A stretch of DNA of 64,000 bases from contig NZ_JAFFPR010000004.1 in the NCBI RefSeq assembly GCF_016918735.1, positions 24,807 through 88,806 on the forward strand, in the 5' to 3' direction. Below the pieces are notes generated by a model, which worked only from the letters and a program-made list of their open reading frames with translations, did not search any database and was not told the DNA's origin. The stretch is from Leptospira abararensis. GTDB taxonomy: Bacteria > Spirochaetota > Leptospiria > Leptospirales > Leptospiraceae. A program made the position numbers and the translations under genes. Positions 36,544 to 45,773 of this stretch are shown in pieces (positions within the stretch are counted from its first letter, which is position 1; each line of letters starts with the position of its first letter).

Positions 36544-37008
36544 ATGAAAATACGGATTGGAATTCTACTTGTTCTTCTGACTTTTTCTGTTTGTAAACAA
36601 GCAGAATCCTTTCCGTCTCAAACCAACACACCAGAAATTTTATTTGGTAGTGTTGCCGACCGGGCTTTAAAATTAGAAATTGCCAACACTCCTTCCACAA
36701 GGGCCACGGGTCTTATGTACCGAACGAAACTAGGCGAAGATGAAGGAATGCTTTTTGTTTTTCCTCGCCCTGATTTTTTAAGTTTTTGGATGAAGAACAC
36801 TCTGATTCCCTTATCTATTGGTTATTTTTCAGAAGATATGCGTCTTTTAGAATCATTCGATATGAAACCAAACCAAACAGAAGAAGTTTACAACGCAAGA
36901 AAACCGGCCATGTACGCTTTGGAAGTCAACCAAGGTTGGTTTGCAAAACACAAAATAGGCAAGGATGCTGTCCTCACATTGGAAAGAAAGGTAAGCGCTC
37001 GCGATTAA
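36544..37008 (+). CDS. DUF192 lipoprotein
   Basis: A 154-residue lipoprotein (LLTFSVC, Cys17 from the ATG at 36544; a GTG three bases earlier is also in frame). The body matches DUF192: STRATGLMYRTKLGEDEGMLFVF, the FWMKNTLIPLSIGYF block and a C-terminal LEVNQGWFAKHKIGKDAVL. The family is widespread, mostly secreted, and of unresolved biochemical function. It may be co-transcribed with the hydratase gene, which ends four bases earlier. Confidence 0.88.
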   Translation: MKIRIGILLVLLTFSVCKQAESFPSQTNTPEILFGSVADRALKLEIANTPSTRATGLMYRTKLGEDEGMLFVFPRPDFLSFWMKNTLIPLSIGYFSEDMRLLESFDMKPNQTEEVYNARKPAMYALEVNQGWFAKHKIGKDAVLTLERKVSARD

Positions 37009-37023
37009 AAAATTTCTTTTTAC

Positions 37024-37051
37024 TTGAATCTCGAACGCCCTTGGTTACTAT
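37024..37051 (+). promoter_or_regulatory. Candidate promoter for glgP, possibly giving a leaderless mRNA
   Basis: TTGAAT (37024-37029) and TACTAT (37046-37051) are 16 bases apart, each matching consensus at four positions. The ATG of glgP follows only eight bases after the -10 element and no Shine-Dalgarno is visible in between, so transcription from here would start at or next to the ATG. The match is modest. Confidence 0.3.
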
Positions 37052-37059
37052 TTTAACCC

Positions 37060-39573
37060 ATGGTTGTCACGAATCCTCGTTTAATTACCCTTTTATCAGA
37101 AGAACAAAAAGCCGACTTGGCTTCGATGGAAAAACAATTTGCCCACCATCTTGAATATACCATTGGTAAAAACAGGTTCAATCTTAAAAACGAAGATATA
37201 TATAAAGCACTTGGTCATACGATAAGAGATTTCCTTATCGATCGATTGAATGTCACTCACGAACGTTACAGAAATGAAAATCCCAAACGGGTTTTTTATT
37301 TTTCTTTAGAGTTTCTTATGGGACGCACTCTGATGAATGCTCTCATCAACCTCGGGTTATACGAAACTATCCAAGTGATGCTTCGAGGGATCGGTTTTGA
37401 GCTAACAGACGTTTTAGAATTTGAAACGGATGCGGGTCTTGGGAACGGGGGACTTGGGCGACTGGCGGCTTGTTTTTTAGATTCCATGGCCACTCTCAAT
37501 GTTCCAGGGTTTGGTTACGGAATTCGTTACGATTATGGAATCTTCAACCAACTCATTGCTAACGGAAGCCAACTGGAAATGCCCGACCACTGGGATGCCG
37601 ACGGAGTTCCTTACGAAGTAGTTCGCTCAGACATTTCCTTTTCTGTTGGTTTTTTTGGACATACAGAAACTCGGGTATCTGGAAAAGGAAAAATCCAACA
37701 CGACTGGGTTCCTGATGAAACTGTCCTTGCTTCTGCCCATGATTATCCAATACCTGGATTTAACACGAGTACGGTGAACTACCTGCGTCTTTGGGCTGCC
37801 AAATCTTCCGAAGAGTTTAATTTGGATTATTTCAATCACGGTGACTACATGAAAGCCGTGCAGGACAAATCCATATCAGAAAACATTTCCAAAGTTTTGT
37901 ATCCGAACGATACCACCGAACAAGGAAAGGTGCTTCGTCTCAAACAACAATACTTCATGGTTTGTGCTTCTCTCCAAGACATCCTAATTCAATTTCGAGA
38001 ATCCACTTATAGTCTGAAAGAACTTCCAAACTACGTTGCCATCCAATTGAATGATACCCATCCAAGCATTGGGATTGCGGAACTCATGCGAATTTTTTTA
38101 GACAATGAAGAGATGGACTGGGAACCCGCATGGGAGATTGTTACAAAGGTTTTTTCTTATACCAACCATACTGTTTTGCCAGAAGCTTTGGAAACATGGC
38201 GGGTGGAACTTTTTGAAAAACTTCTTCCCAGGCATTTAGAAATTATTTATGAAATCAATCATCGGTTTTTGTCAGAGGTTCGTAGCAGGTGCGTTCTATC
38301 AGAAGCCGAAATCCAACAGGTCAGTATCATAGAAGAAGGTCGTGAAAAAAGAATTCGAATGGCAAATTTAGCCGTCATTGGCTCATACCGTGTGAATGGT
38401 GTGGCGGAACTCCATTCGGAGCTCATAAAAAAAACCATCTTCCAGGCATTCACCAAAGTATTTCCTGAAAAGTTTAATAACAAAACCAATGGAATCACAC
38501 CACGCCGATGGTTACTTCAATCTAACCCCGGTTTGGCGAATCTTATCTCCAAACGAATTGGAAATGATTTTACAACCGATTTATACAAACTAAAAGCGCT
38601 AGAATCTTTTGTAGATGATCCAGATTTTCAAAATGATTGGCGTAAGGTAAAACAAACTGCCAAAGATGATTTAACAAAACTGATCAAAAGTGAAACTGGA
38701 ATCTCCATTGATCCAAAGTCTTTGATTGATGTACAAATCAAACGATTTCATGAATACAAACGCCAACTTTTAAATATCCTGCGAGTCATCGCCGAATACA
38801 GAAGGATCAAAGAAAATCCAACTCGTAACGTCACACCGCGGACAGTGATTTTTGGGGGGAAGGCTGCTCCCGGATACTACATGGCCAAACTCATCATCAA
38901 ACTCATCAACAATGTGGCATGGGTGGTCAACCGAGATCCCGATGTTGCTGATAGGTTGAAGGTAGTGTTTCTTCCGAACTACCGAGTGAGCCTTGCTGAA
39001 AGAATCATTCCCGGTAGTAATTTATCCGAACAAATCTCCACTGCAGGAACAGAAGCTTCTGGAACCAGTAACATGAAATTTATGTTAAACGGGGCTTTGA
39101 CCATTGGAACCTTGGACGGTGCCAATGTAGAAATTTTGGAAGAGGTAGGGAAAGAAAACATCTATATTTTTGGTCTCCACACAGAAGAAGTCTTTCGTTT
39201 GAAGGAAGCAGGATACCAACCTGGAGATTTCATCCGTCGCAATGAAGACCTCCACCGGGTGCTTCTTATGATCCGTGAAAATTTATTTTCTATGGGAGAA
39301 CCTGGTATTTTTGGCCCTATTTATGACAGCCTCTATTATACAGATAATTACCTGCTGATGGCTGATTTTGATGCCTATGACGAGACCCAAAACCTTGTGG
39401 CCAAAGATTATTTGGACGAAACCACTTGGACAAAAAAATCCATTTTGAATGTGGCAAGATCAGGCAAATTTTCCTCTGATCGAACCATCCGAGAATACGC
39501 CAAGGACATCTGGAAGGTTCCCCTTCTTGACACAGTTCCTCCTAAAACTATCTATAAATTGCCACAAAACTGA
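37060..39573 (+). CDS. glgP: Glycogen/starch/maltodextrin phosphorylase
   Basis: 837 residues, the usual family length. Phosphorolysis of alpha-1,4-glucans to glucose-1-phosphate. Family blocks: VFYFSLEFLMGRTL near residue 87, GNGGLGRLAACF near 130, AIQLNDTHPSIGIAELMR near 330, KRFHEYKRQLLN near 565, and the PLP-binding Lys673 in GTSNMKFMLNGALTIGTLDGANVEI. Nothing is missing. It is flanked by DUF192 and a response regulator gene, with no other glycogen genes in the window. Confidence 0.96.
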   Translation: MVVTNPRLITLLSEEQKADLASMEKQFAHHLEYTIGKNRFNLKNEDIYKALGHTIRDFLIDRLNVTHERYRNENPKRVFYFSLEFLMGRTLMNALINLGLYETIQVMLRGIGFELTDVLEFETDAGLGNGGLGRLAACFLDSMATLNVPGFGYGIRYDYGIFNQLIANGSQLEMPDHWDADGVPYEVVRSDISFSVGFFGHTETRVSGKGKIQHDWVPDETVLASAHDYPIPGFNTSTVNYLRLWAAKSSEEFNLDYFNHGDYMKAVQDKSISENISKVLYPNDTTEQGKVLRLKQQYFMVCASLQDILIQFRESTYSLKELPNYVAIQLNDTHPSIGIAELMRIFLDNEEMDWEPAWEIVTKVFSYTNHTVLPEALETWRVELFEKLLPRHLEIIYEINHRFLSEVRSRCVLSEAEIQQVSIIEEGREKRIRMANLAVIGSYRVNGVAELHSELIKKTIFQAFTKVFPEKFNNKTNGITPRRWLLQSNPGLANLISKRIGNDFTTDLYKLKALESFVDDPDFQNDWRKVKQTAKDDLTKLIKSETGISIDPKSLIDVQIKRFHEYKRQLLNILRVIAEYRRIKENPTRNVTPRTVIFGGKAAPGYYMAKLIIKLINNVAWVVNRDPDVADRLKVVFLPNYRVSLAERIIPGSNLSEQISTAGTEASGTSNMKFMLNGALTIGTLDGANVEILEEVGKENIYIFGLHTEEVFRLKEAGYQPGDFIRRNEDLHRVLLMIRENLFSMGEPGIFGPIYDSLYYTDNYLLMADFDAYDETQNLVAKDYLDETTWTKKSILNVARSGKFSSDRTIREYAKDIWKVPLLDTVPPKTIYKLPQN

Positions 39574-39622
39574 ATCGACATAAAAGAACTAAGGTAGTAT
39601 CGTTCCAAGGAAAGGGTCCCAA

Positions 39623-40090
<468 letters not shown>

Positions 40091-40094
40091 CAAA

Positions 40095-41153
40095 ATACGA
40101 CAGCTCCTCCTCTTTTTAGTTTTCCTTTCTCTTTCTCCAGTTTTTGGGAAAGAGAAAGAACTCACTCCCGAACAAATTTCCAAAAAAAAAGAAGTCCTCT
40201 CTAAAATCATTCGTTATGGGACAAGCCAGGAAAGAAAACAAGCATTAGGTGAGCTGACTCGTTTTCCCAAAGAAAATGCGGGTGAACTTTATGATCTCAT
40301 TGGTGAACAATTAAAATCAGAAAAAGATATGGGGATGAAAATTGTCCTCCTAAAAACCATTGGGGATTTGGATTTAAAGGAAAACAAAGATACCATCATT
40401 ACTTTTTTTGAAGATTCCAATGAAGATGTTGCCAAACAAGCCGTAAACTCTGCCAAAAAAATGAAATTAGCGGAAGCTACAAATCCTCTACTTGAAAAAG
40501 TAAAAAAGGAAGATTTCACAAAAAATTCAAATTCACTTAGTTTATACATCACTGCTTTGGCGGACTTACCTGAGGGAAAGGTGGCAGCTCCCTTTTTGGA
40601 AACTAAGTTTCGCGAAAAGTTTAATAACGCGGATATGCGTGGTCAAATTGCGCTGTACTTTGGAACTGTTTTGTATTCTGATGCAGAATCGGCTCTTATG
40701 GAAGTGGCTTTTGATGAGATCCAACCCACAACTTTACGTTGTTATTCGATGAATACACTCGGTAAGTTAAAGTCAGAAGCAGCCAAACCGAAGTTATACG
40801 AACTTTTGGATTCCTTAAAAAAAACCGCAGGTAAGTTAGATGCCAAAAAAGCCCAATCCTTAAAGATCTATGCCATCGGTGCACTTGTGACTATGGGAGA
40901 CAAAGAAGTATTCCAAGAACTGAATGAATTTGCCCGCGATGATGATAGTATGGTGCGACTCCGAGCGATTGAATTTATGGGCAGTTTGAAAGATCCAAAA
41001 GCATTGGAACTTTTAGAATACAAACGCGATCGTGATCCAAGTCCGAAAGTACAGAAGGCTGCCAAAAAAGCCATCGACCAAATCAATGGAAAAGACAGTC
41101 CTCCTGAGGAAGAAAAATCCATAGAGGAAAAACCAGAAGAAGAACCCAAATGA
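40095..41153 (+). CDS. Exported HEAT-repeat protein; start codon uncertain
   Basis: The reading frame encodes a signal peptide (IRQLLLFLVFLSLSPVFG) right after the upstream stop, followed by about 330 residues of HEAT-like helical repeats (KEDKDTI..., DDSMVRLRAIEFMGSLKDPKALELLEYKRDRDPSPKVQKAAKKAI) and an acidic Glu/Lys/Pro tail. No ATG, GTG or TTG exists between the signal peptide and the body of the upstream response-regulator gene; the nearest canonical starts (TTG 39972, ATG 39954) would give a leader of 40 or more residues before the hydrophobic core. The ATA at 40095 is offered as the start because it fits the signal peptide, not because of a ribosome site. Function unknown; such solenoids usually mediate protein contacts. 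It overlaps the next gene by four bases. Confidence 0.7.
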   Translation: MRQLLLFLVFLSLSPVFGKEKELTPEQISKKKEVLSKIIRYGTSQERKQALGELTRFPKENAGELYDLIGEQLKSEKDMGMKIVLLKTIGDLDLKENKDTIITFFEDSNEDVAKQAVNSAKKMKLAEATNPLLEKVKKEDFTKNSNSLSLYITALADLPEGKVAAPFLETKFREKFNNADMRGQIALYFGTVLYSDAESALMEVAFDEIQPTTLRCYSMNTLGKLKSEAAKPKLYELLDSLKKTAGKLDAKKAQSLKIYAIGALVTMGDKEVFQELNEFARDDDSMVRLRAIEFMGSLKDPKALELLEYKRDRDPSPKVQKAAKKAIDQINGKDSPPEEEKSIEEKPEEEPK

Positions 41154-41650
41154 AATTAAAGTTCTTTCTAAAGTCGTTCTTAGTAATCGCCTCTTTTGTT
41201 TCTGTAATCCCGCTCCATTCAGAAGAAGACGGAAAATACACTGGTCCCATCCCTCGTTCCGAAAAAAGGATCTTAGATGGAAAATCAGAATTTCAAAAAT
41301 CAGGAACTTTTCCCTTGGAATGGAAGTTGTTTTATAAGGGAAAACAAGGGGATTTTGTTGTTTTTTATGACTTAAATGGGGATGAAATACACTACCGGTA
41401 CAGAAGGAATAAATTTGATTTAGACGCGGAAATTTTTGTAAAGGATTTGTTTCCAGGAAATCCCTACCTGGTAAAGGGGGAGTGGATTGGGTATTATTTT
41501 TATTCTATCGATGAAAGGGGGAAACGTTCCTCCCTTCCCACTCCCAAAAAACTACCAGCAGAACCTAAAGAATTTACGGATAGGCAATCGGTTCCTATTT
41601 TCAAATTAAAAGAATACATCGAAGTGCGAACCGACGATCTCCTCTACTAA
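41150..41650 (+). CDS. Exported protein of unknown function
   Basis: 166 residues with a signal peptide (MKLKFFLKSFLVIASFVSVIPLHS, cleavage near residue 24-25). The mature part is soluble and beta-rich, with YYFYSIDERGKRSSLP in a strand-turn-strand setting. Translationally coupled to the HEAT-repeat gene by an ATGA overlap, so the two probably act together in the periplasm. No family recognised. Its stop overlaps that of the convergent barrel-like gene. Confidence 0.7.
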   Translation: MKLKFFLKSFLVIASFVSVIPLHSEEDGKYTGPIPRSEKRILDGKSEFQKSGTFPLEWKLFYKGKQGDFVVFYDLNGDEIHYRYRRNKFDLDAEIFVKDLFPGNPYLVKGEWIGYYFYSIDERGKRSSLPTPKKLPAEPKEFTDRQSVPIFKLKEYIEVRTDDLLY

Positions 41651-43221
41651 AGATCAATTTTTTGTAATAATTGAAAGTTAATAAACAAGATAGGATTTGG
41701 ATCATTTTCTTTTTGCGAATAACTGACATTTAGCGAAATAAAAGGGCTTACCCATTTGAGTTTGATGATTTCTCCTCTATCAGTTAGGTTGATATTAAAA
41801 TCGGTAGCATAAGTCCAGTTTTCAAACCAAGCCCTGGTTTTTGGTTGGCCTTCTCGAAAGATGGCGCTGAACTCTAGTAAGTTTCCGGTATCAATAGGGA
41901 TGGCAAGTTTTCCCTCCCATTGGCCGCCATTCTCTCTCGATTCAAATCCAAAAGATAGCACAGTTTTTTCCTTTCTCCATTCGTAAAACGCAGCTCGACC
42001 GATTTCATTGTATTGGTAGTTCCCTGATTCATTGTATTCTCTATAACGGTAGAGTAGGTTTCCCCATTCCGAAAGAAAGAAGGGAAAAAATCCGGATCTT
42101 CCACTTTCGTATCTATGTCCTTCGAGCGAACTTAAATATTCAAATCCAAGGAAGTGTCGAAAACTCCCTCGAGTGTAACCTAAAACTTGGGGAATTTCTG
42201 GTCGCACTTCCGATGGCGATACCATTCCATATAACAAAGGTGAGTCTCTATAGACAGTGGCGTCTAAAAAGAATTTGGATTCGGGAGATTCGGACTTTAA
42301 ATAGAAAAATCCAACCGATTCTTTTTTGCTAAATATAGACTCCGATTGAACTCTATGGTTCCCCCAGTCTTTGGAATTCCATGTATCGTTTATGTATAAA
42401 CTCGATTTGTTCTCTCCTGCTGACCAAACCCCCGAATAGGATTTGTTTGGTGATACAAAATAAATCCCTGGATAAGCAGAAAAGGCATCTGCTTGGTAGA
42501 TCCCGAGTTCGTATTCCTTTCCCTCTTTAAGATAGCGGTATCCAAAAAAATGGGAAAGTAGAATCGGTTGGGGTAGGGGAGATCCTGTTCTTTCCAACTG
42601 TGAGTAGAAGTTAGGATCTTTGGCAAAATAAAAATGGGGAATGGGTTTGTAACGGTTTCCTGAGGTAAGTCGAAATTGTTGGAAGGTAAGATTGGCTCCG
42701 TAAGAAAATTCTTCATCCCGTTTTTCCAAAATCCAAATTTGTCCTTTCCCCCTTCCTCCTAGAAATACAGAGGAATGATTTTTTTCCTTCCTTGGCAAAT
42801 ACCGTACATCTAAGTTTTGATAACTCATTCCAAAAAAAAGTTCATAAAGTGAGTCTGATCCATCCAGAGATTTGGAGGAAGTTTCTTTGGTTGGTTTTTC
42901 TTTCACGTTCCGAGGGAACTTCGGACTTTGTTTGGATGAATCAAAACCAGCAAATTGTTGTTTGGTGGGAAATAGGATGATTTTTTGTTCCCTCCAAACT
43001 TTGGAAACAAGGGCCCCTTCTTTTCCTTTTAGGGATCTTTTCCATTCTAAGAATTTTTCTGGAGACTCTTTGGCCTTTGTTTTCCAGGCGGCGGCCAAAT
43101 GAGGAGGAAATCCAGCCTTAAGGAGTTCGGGGATGGAAACCTGATCTGGCTTTTTCTCTACTGCTTGCAGAGTCTGTACGAGAGAAATCCACAAAATGAC
43201 CCCGATTTTCTGCCAATCCAC
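41647..43221 (-). CDS. Outer-membrane-barrel-like protein of unknown function
   Basis: 524 residues. Signal peptide at 1-20 (MDWQKIGVILWISLVQTLQA). Residues 28-75 are a helical segment with SIPELLKAGFPPHLAAAWKTKAKESPEKFLEWKRSLKGKEG, like a helix-hairpin-helix-type N-terminal domain seen before some barrels; residues 130-524 alternate short aromatic-rich strands and polar turns (FFGYRYLKEGKEYELGIYQAD, FYEWRKEKTVLSFGFESRENGG). The last residues (LFINFQLLQKIDL) lack a clear terminal aromatic. A beta-barrel is inferred from this pattern only. The gene stands alone on the minus strand between convergent and divergent neighbours. Confidence 0.6.
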   Translation of the reverse strand: MDWQKIGVILWISLVQTLQAVEKKPDQVSIPELLKAGFPPHLAAAWKTKAKESPEKFLEWKRSLKGKEGALVSKVWREQKIILFPTKQQFAGFDSSKQSPKFPRNVKEKPTKETSSKSLDGSDSLYELFFGMSYQNLDVRYLPRKEKNHSSVFLGGRGKGQIWILEKRDEEFSYGANLTFQQFRLTSGNRYKPIPHFYFAKDPNFYSQLERTGSPLPQPILLSHFFGYRYLKEGKEYELGIYQADAFSAYPGIYFVSPNKSYSGVWSAGENKSSLYINDTWNSKDWGNHRVQSESIFSKKESVGFFYLKSESPESKFFLDATVYRDSPLLYGMVSPSEVRPEIPQVLGYTRGSFRHFLGFEYLSSLEGHRYESGRSGFFPFFLSEWGNLLYRYREYNESGNYQYNEIGRAAFYEWRKEKTVLSFGFESRENGGQWEGKLAIPIDTGNLLEFSAIFREGQPKTRAWFENWTYATDFNINLTDRGEIIKLKWVSPFISLNVSYSQKENDPNPILFINFQLLQKIDL

Positions 43222-43497
43222 CAGGATTGGGGTTTAAAATTTCGTTTTTTTGCCCTAAGTCCGGTTGCTTTTTTTAAAGAAGGGACATATTCTTAACCTC
43301 CCAATAAAAAAAATCCATTTAGGGGCGGGTTTTGTCCCAGGGGAATGCTAAATTTATATATAGAAACCGATAGAAACGTTAAAAAAATATTGACTTAACT
43401 TCTCATATGTTAAGTAGTGTAAACAAGCGTTTAGTATATTATTGGTATTATTTTTTAGTTTTATGTCGTCTAAAATGACGACGGGGAGGAAAAACCT
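43222..43497. other. Intergenic region with possible regulatory elements
   Basis: 276 bases between the divergent barrel-like gene and the small gene at 43498. No supportable coding sequence is seen. It contains a TTGACT (43390-43395), an inverted repeat CTTAAC/GTTAAG (43394-43399 and 43409-43414) overlapping it, and a hairpin next to the ribosome site (43465-43482). A well-spaced -10 for TTGACT is not clear; TAAGTA (43411-43416) lies at a 15-base spacing. Confidence 0.5.
43465..43482 (+). promoter_or_regulatory. Hairpin abutting the Shine-Dalgarno of the small gene at 43498
   Basis: GTCGTC (43465-43470) and GACGAC (43477-43482) are perfect reverse complements around a six-base loop, and the ribosome site GGGGAGGA begins at the very next base. 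A structure here in the 5' leader could tune ribosome access. Confidence 0.5.
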
Positions 43498-43713
43498 ATG
43501 ATCGTTCGATCCATCCAACAACCCGCTTACAACCGCCACAAAGACCAAGGCCTCGCAGGGCAAGGTCCGAAAAAGGGATTTTCCCAGAACCAAACTGGGA
43601 AGACCTTTGAAGAGTATCTAATGGAAGCCTTCCAAGGGGAAGTGGTTCAGAATGGAGAGTGGGTATCGCCAGATCTCTCTACTCTTGGACAAAAGAACCT
43701 GAAAAGGATGTAG
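43498..43713 (+). CDS. Small basic protein of unknown function
   Basis: 71 residues with a strong ribosome site (GGGGAGGA, eight bases upstream) and its own leader region, which together argue that it is a real gene. The sequence is hydrophilic, Gln/Gly/Lys-rich in the first half (QGLAGQGPKKGFSQNQTGKTFEEY) with no signal peptide, membrane segment or cysteine. No family recognised. It stands upstream of the Wzm/Wzt genes, separated by 57 bases with a GTTCTAGAAC palindrome at 43734-43743. Confidence 0.65.
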   Translation: MIVRSIQQPAYNRHKDQGLAGQGPKKGFSQNQTGKTFEEYLMEAFQGEVVQNGEWVSPDLSTLGQKNLKRM

Positions 43714-43770
43714 TTCCAAAATACCGGCTTCTGGTTCTAGAACTGGGAGTCATAGGCCGACAATCAAAGT

Positions 43771-44520
43771 ATGGAGAAAGTATCCATACTTTGGGCTCTC
43801 GTTCGGCGTGACTATGCACTGCAATATGCAGGATCCTTTTTAGGCATCTCCTGGATGTTCCTGCAAAATTTAGTACTCATCAGTTTATATGCACTGGTAT
43901 TTCTGGTGCTCAATTTAAAAAATCCATCCACTCAAGAAGACTTCACGGCCTACTTACTTACCGGTCTTTTGTATTGGATTCCCATCCAAGAACTCCTCGT
44001 TCGTGGTACAGGAATACTCACTGACAACCGTAGTTTGCTAAAAAGATCCAGTCTTGGAATCGATTTATTTTTATGGATTCCCTATGTCCAATTTCTCATC
44101 CATAGCCTTGTGACTTCCATTCCCGTATTTTTCTATTTGGCCTATTCTGGAAAATTAAACTTATCTGGAATCCTTTTGGGATATTTGATTCTGATATTTT
44201 CTGGCCTTTATTTGATGTTACTTTTGCATTATCTTTCTCGGCTGAACATTTTATTAAAAGATATTTCACCTTTGATTCGTTTGGTGAGCCAACTCATTTT
44301 CTGGGGGATCCCTGTTTTGTATTATCCAACGGGATACTTAAAAGACTGGAACCGTTTGAATCCATTTACCGTTCCTTTGGATATCTTTCGCACCTCCGTC
44401 ATTCCTGGTTATACTCCCCAGTTTGATTGGATTCAAATTTTACCATTTTTATTTTTTTTCTTTCTTGTGTATCTACTTGCCAAACGTAAATTCCAATCGG
44501 TGATCTTGGATCATCTTTAA
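43771..44520 (+). CDS. wzm: ABC-2 type polysaccharide exporter permease (Wzm-like)
   Basis: 249 residues with six hydrophobic segments. RDYALQYAGSFLGISWMFLQNL at the start and the ISPLIRLVSQLIFWGIPVLYYP block near residue 170-190 are typical of the Wzm/TagG/KpsM permease family that exports O-antigen or other surface glycans across the inner membrane. It is followed five bases later by its ATPase. Confidence 0.88.
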   Translation: MEKVSILWALVRRDYALQYAGSFLGISWMFLQNLVLISLYALVFLVLNLKNPSTQEDFTAYLLTGLLYWIPIQELLVRGTGILTDNRSLLKRSSLGIDLFLWIPYVQFLIHSLVTSIPVFFYLAYSGKLNLSGILLGYLILIFSGLYLMLLLHYLSRLNILLKDISPLIRLVSQLIFWGIPVLYYPTGYLKDWNRLNPFTVPLDIFRTSVIPGYTPQFDWIQILPFLFFFFLVYLLAKRKFQSVILDHL

Positions 44521-44525
44521 TATTT

Positions 44526-45728
44526 ATGGCTTCTGTTGTTTTAGAGAATCTTTCGAAAGATTACCATGGATTTTCAAAACCTTGGAAACGAATCCTTGCA
44601 GGACTAAGTTTTGGATACTTTGGTATTGATTCAAAATTTACCGCCTTACGATCGCTCAACTTAACCGTTGGTTCCGGTGAAATATTAGGAATCATCGGTC
44701 GAAATGGTGCCGGAAAATCTACACTGTTAAAACTGATCACCGGAGTTATCAGAAAAGATAAGGGAAACCTTATTGTGAATGGATCGGTTCGTGCCCTTCT
44801 TGAACTCAGTGTTGGTTTTAATCCAGAGCTTTCCGGGGAAGAGAATGTGTATTACAATGGACTTGTTTGGGGTTACAAACCTTCCGAGATCAAAGAACTT
44901 ACAAATTCCATTTTCGAATTTGCAGAGCTAACAGAGTTTCGAAATTCTCCCTTAAAGAATTATAGCTCAGGTATGGCGATGCGACTGGGTTTTAGTCTCG
45001 CTACTGCCAAACGTCCCGATATCTTGATTGTAGATGAAGCCTTGGCTGTAGGGGACGCAAGTTTCCAACAGAAATGTCTAAAACGGATCAAAGAATTTTC
45101 AAGTCTCGGTTCTTGTATTTTGGTTGTGAGTCATGATTTAGGCCTTATCTCTTATTTTTGCACAAGAGCTGTTTTACTCAATCAAGGGACCTTGTTGTTT
45201 GATGGAAATCCAAAACAAACCATCGAAGAATACATGCATGTGTTAGCTGGAAATTCAGAACCTCATTTTTCTTCACTGGCTTCAGAATTCGTTAAGGACG
45301 TTCATATTTCCTTAAGAAATGAAAAGGGATTAGAAACTCGCCATCACTTCTTAGGTGAGAAGGCCACTCTCCGGATCGAATTCCAAACAACAAAATCGAT
45401 TACGGACGGAACCATTGGATTTCATATTGATAGCGAAAAGGGAATTCGAATTTTTGGGACCAACTCTTATCATTTAGGAAAACAAAATTTAACGATAAAA
45501 GAGTCGAAAACCTCTGTAGTCGAATTCCAATTTCCCATCCAATTCAGTGACGGGAAATACAGCTTAGGTATATCCATCCATAAAGGGGAATCCCATATCG
45601 AGGGCAGTTATTTTTGGGGGGAGTCCGTTTTGGATTTTGAGGTCGAACGTGGCAAAATTGAAAAATTTGTCGGCGTTTGTCATTTACCCACCGAATTTGC
45701 CATCCAAACCCTTTCCAAATCAGAATAG
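44526..45728 (+). CDS. wzt: ABC exporter ATP-binding protein (Wzt-like) with C-terminal substrate domain
   Basis: 400 residues. The ABC domain (1-240) has Walker A GRNGAGKST near residue 58-66, signature YSSGMAMRLGFS near 145, Walker B ILIVDEALAVGD near 165-175 and the H loop VVSHD. Residues about 255-390 form a beta-sandwich-like extension as in Wzt C-terminal domains, which recognise the capped end of the O-polysaccharide. With Wzm it makes an ABC-dependent glycan exporter. ugd follows 45 bases later, so a surface glycan containing uronic acid derivatives is a reasonable guess. Confidence 0.9.
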   Translation: MASVVLENLSKDYHGFSKPWKRILAGLSFGYFGIDSKFTALRSLNLTVGSGEILGIIGRNGAGKSTLLKLITGVIRKDKGNLIVNGSVRALLELSVGFNPELSGEENVYYNGLVWGYKPSEIKELTNSIFEFAELTEFRNSPLKNYSSGMAMRLGFSLATAKRPDILIVDEALAVGDASFQQKCLKRIKEFSSLGSCILVVSHDLGLISYFCTRAVLLNQGTLLFDGNPKQTIEEYMHVLAGNSEPHFSSLASEFVKDVHISLRNEKGLETRHHFLGEKATLRIEFQTTKSITDGTIGFHIDSEKGIRIFGTNSYHLGKQNLTIKESKTSVVEFQFPIQFSDGKYSLGISIHKGESHIEGSYFWGESVLDFEVERGKIEKFVGVCHLPTEFAIQTLSKSE

Positions 45729-45773
45729 AAAAACAGTTTCCTTCAAAGGAAAAACCTAAATTCTGGAAATCCT

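Noticed and set aside
43734..43743. GTTCTAGAAC palindrome before wzm as a regulator site
   Set aside because: Only ten bases, no promoter elements recognised around it; insufficient support for a feature of its own.
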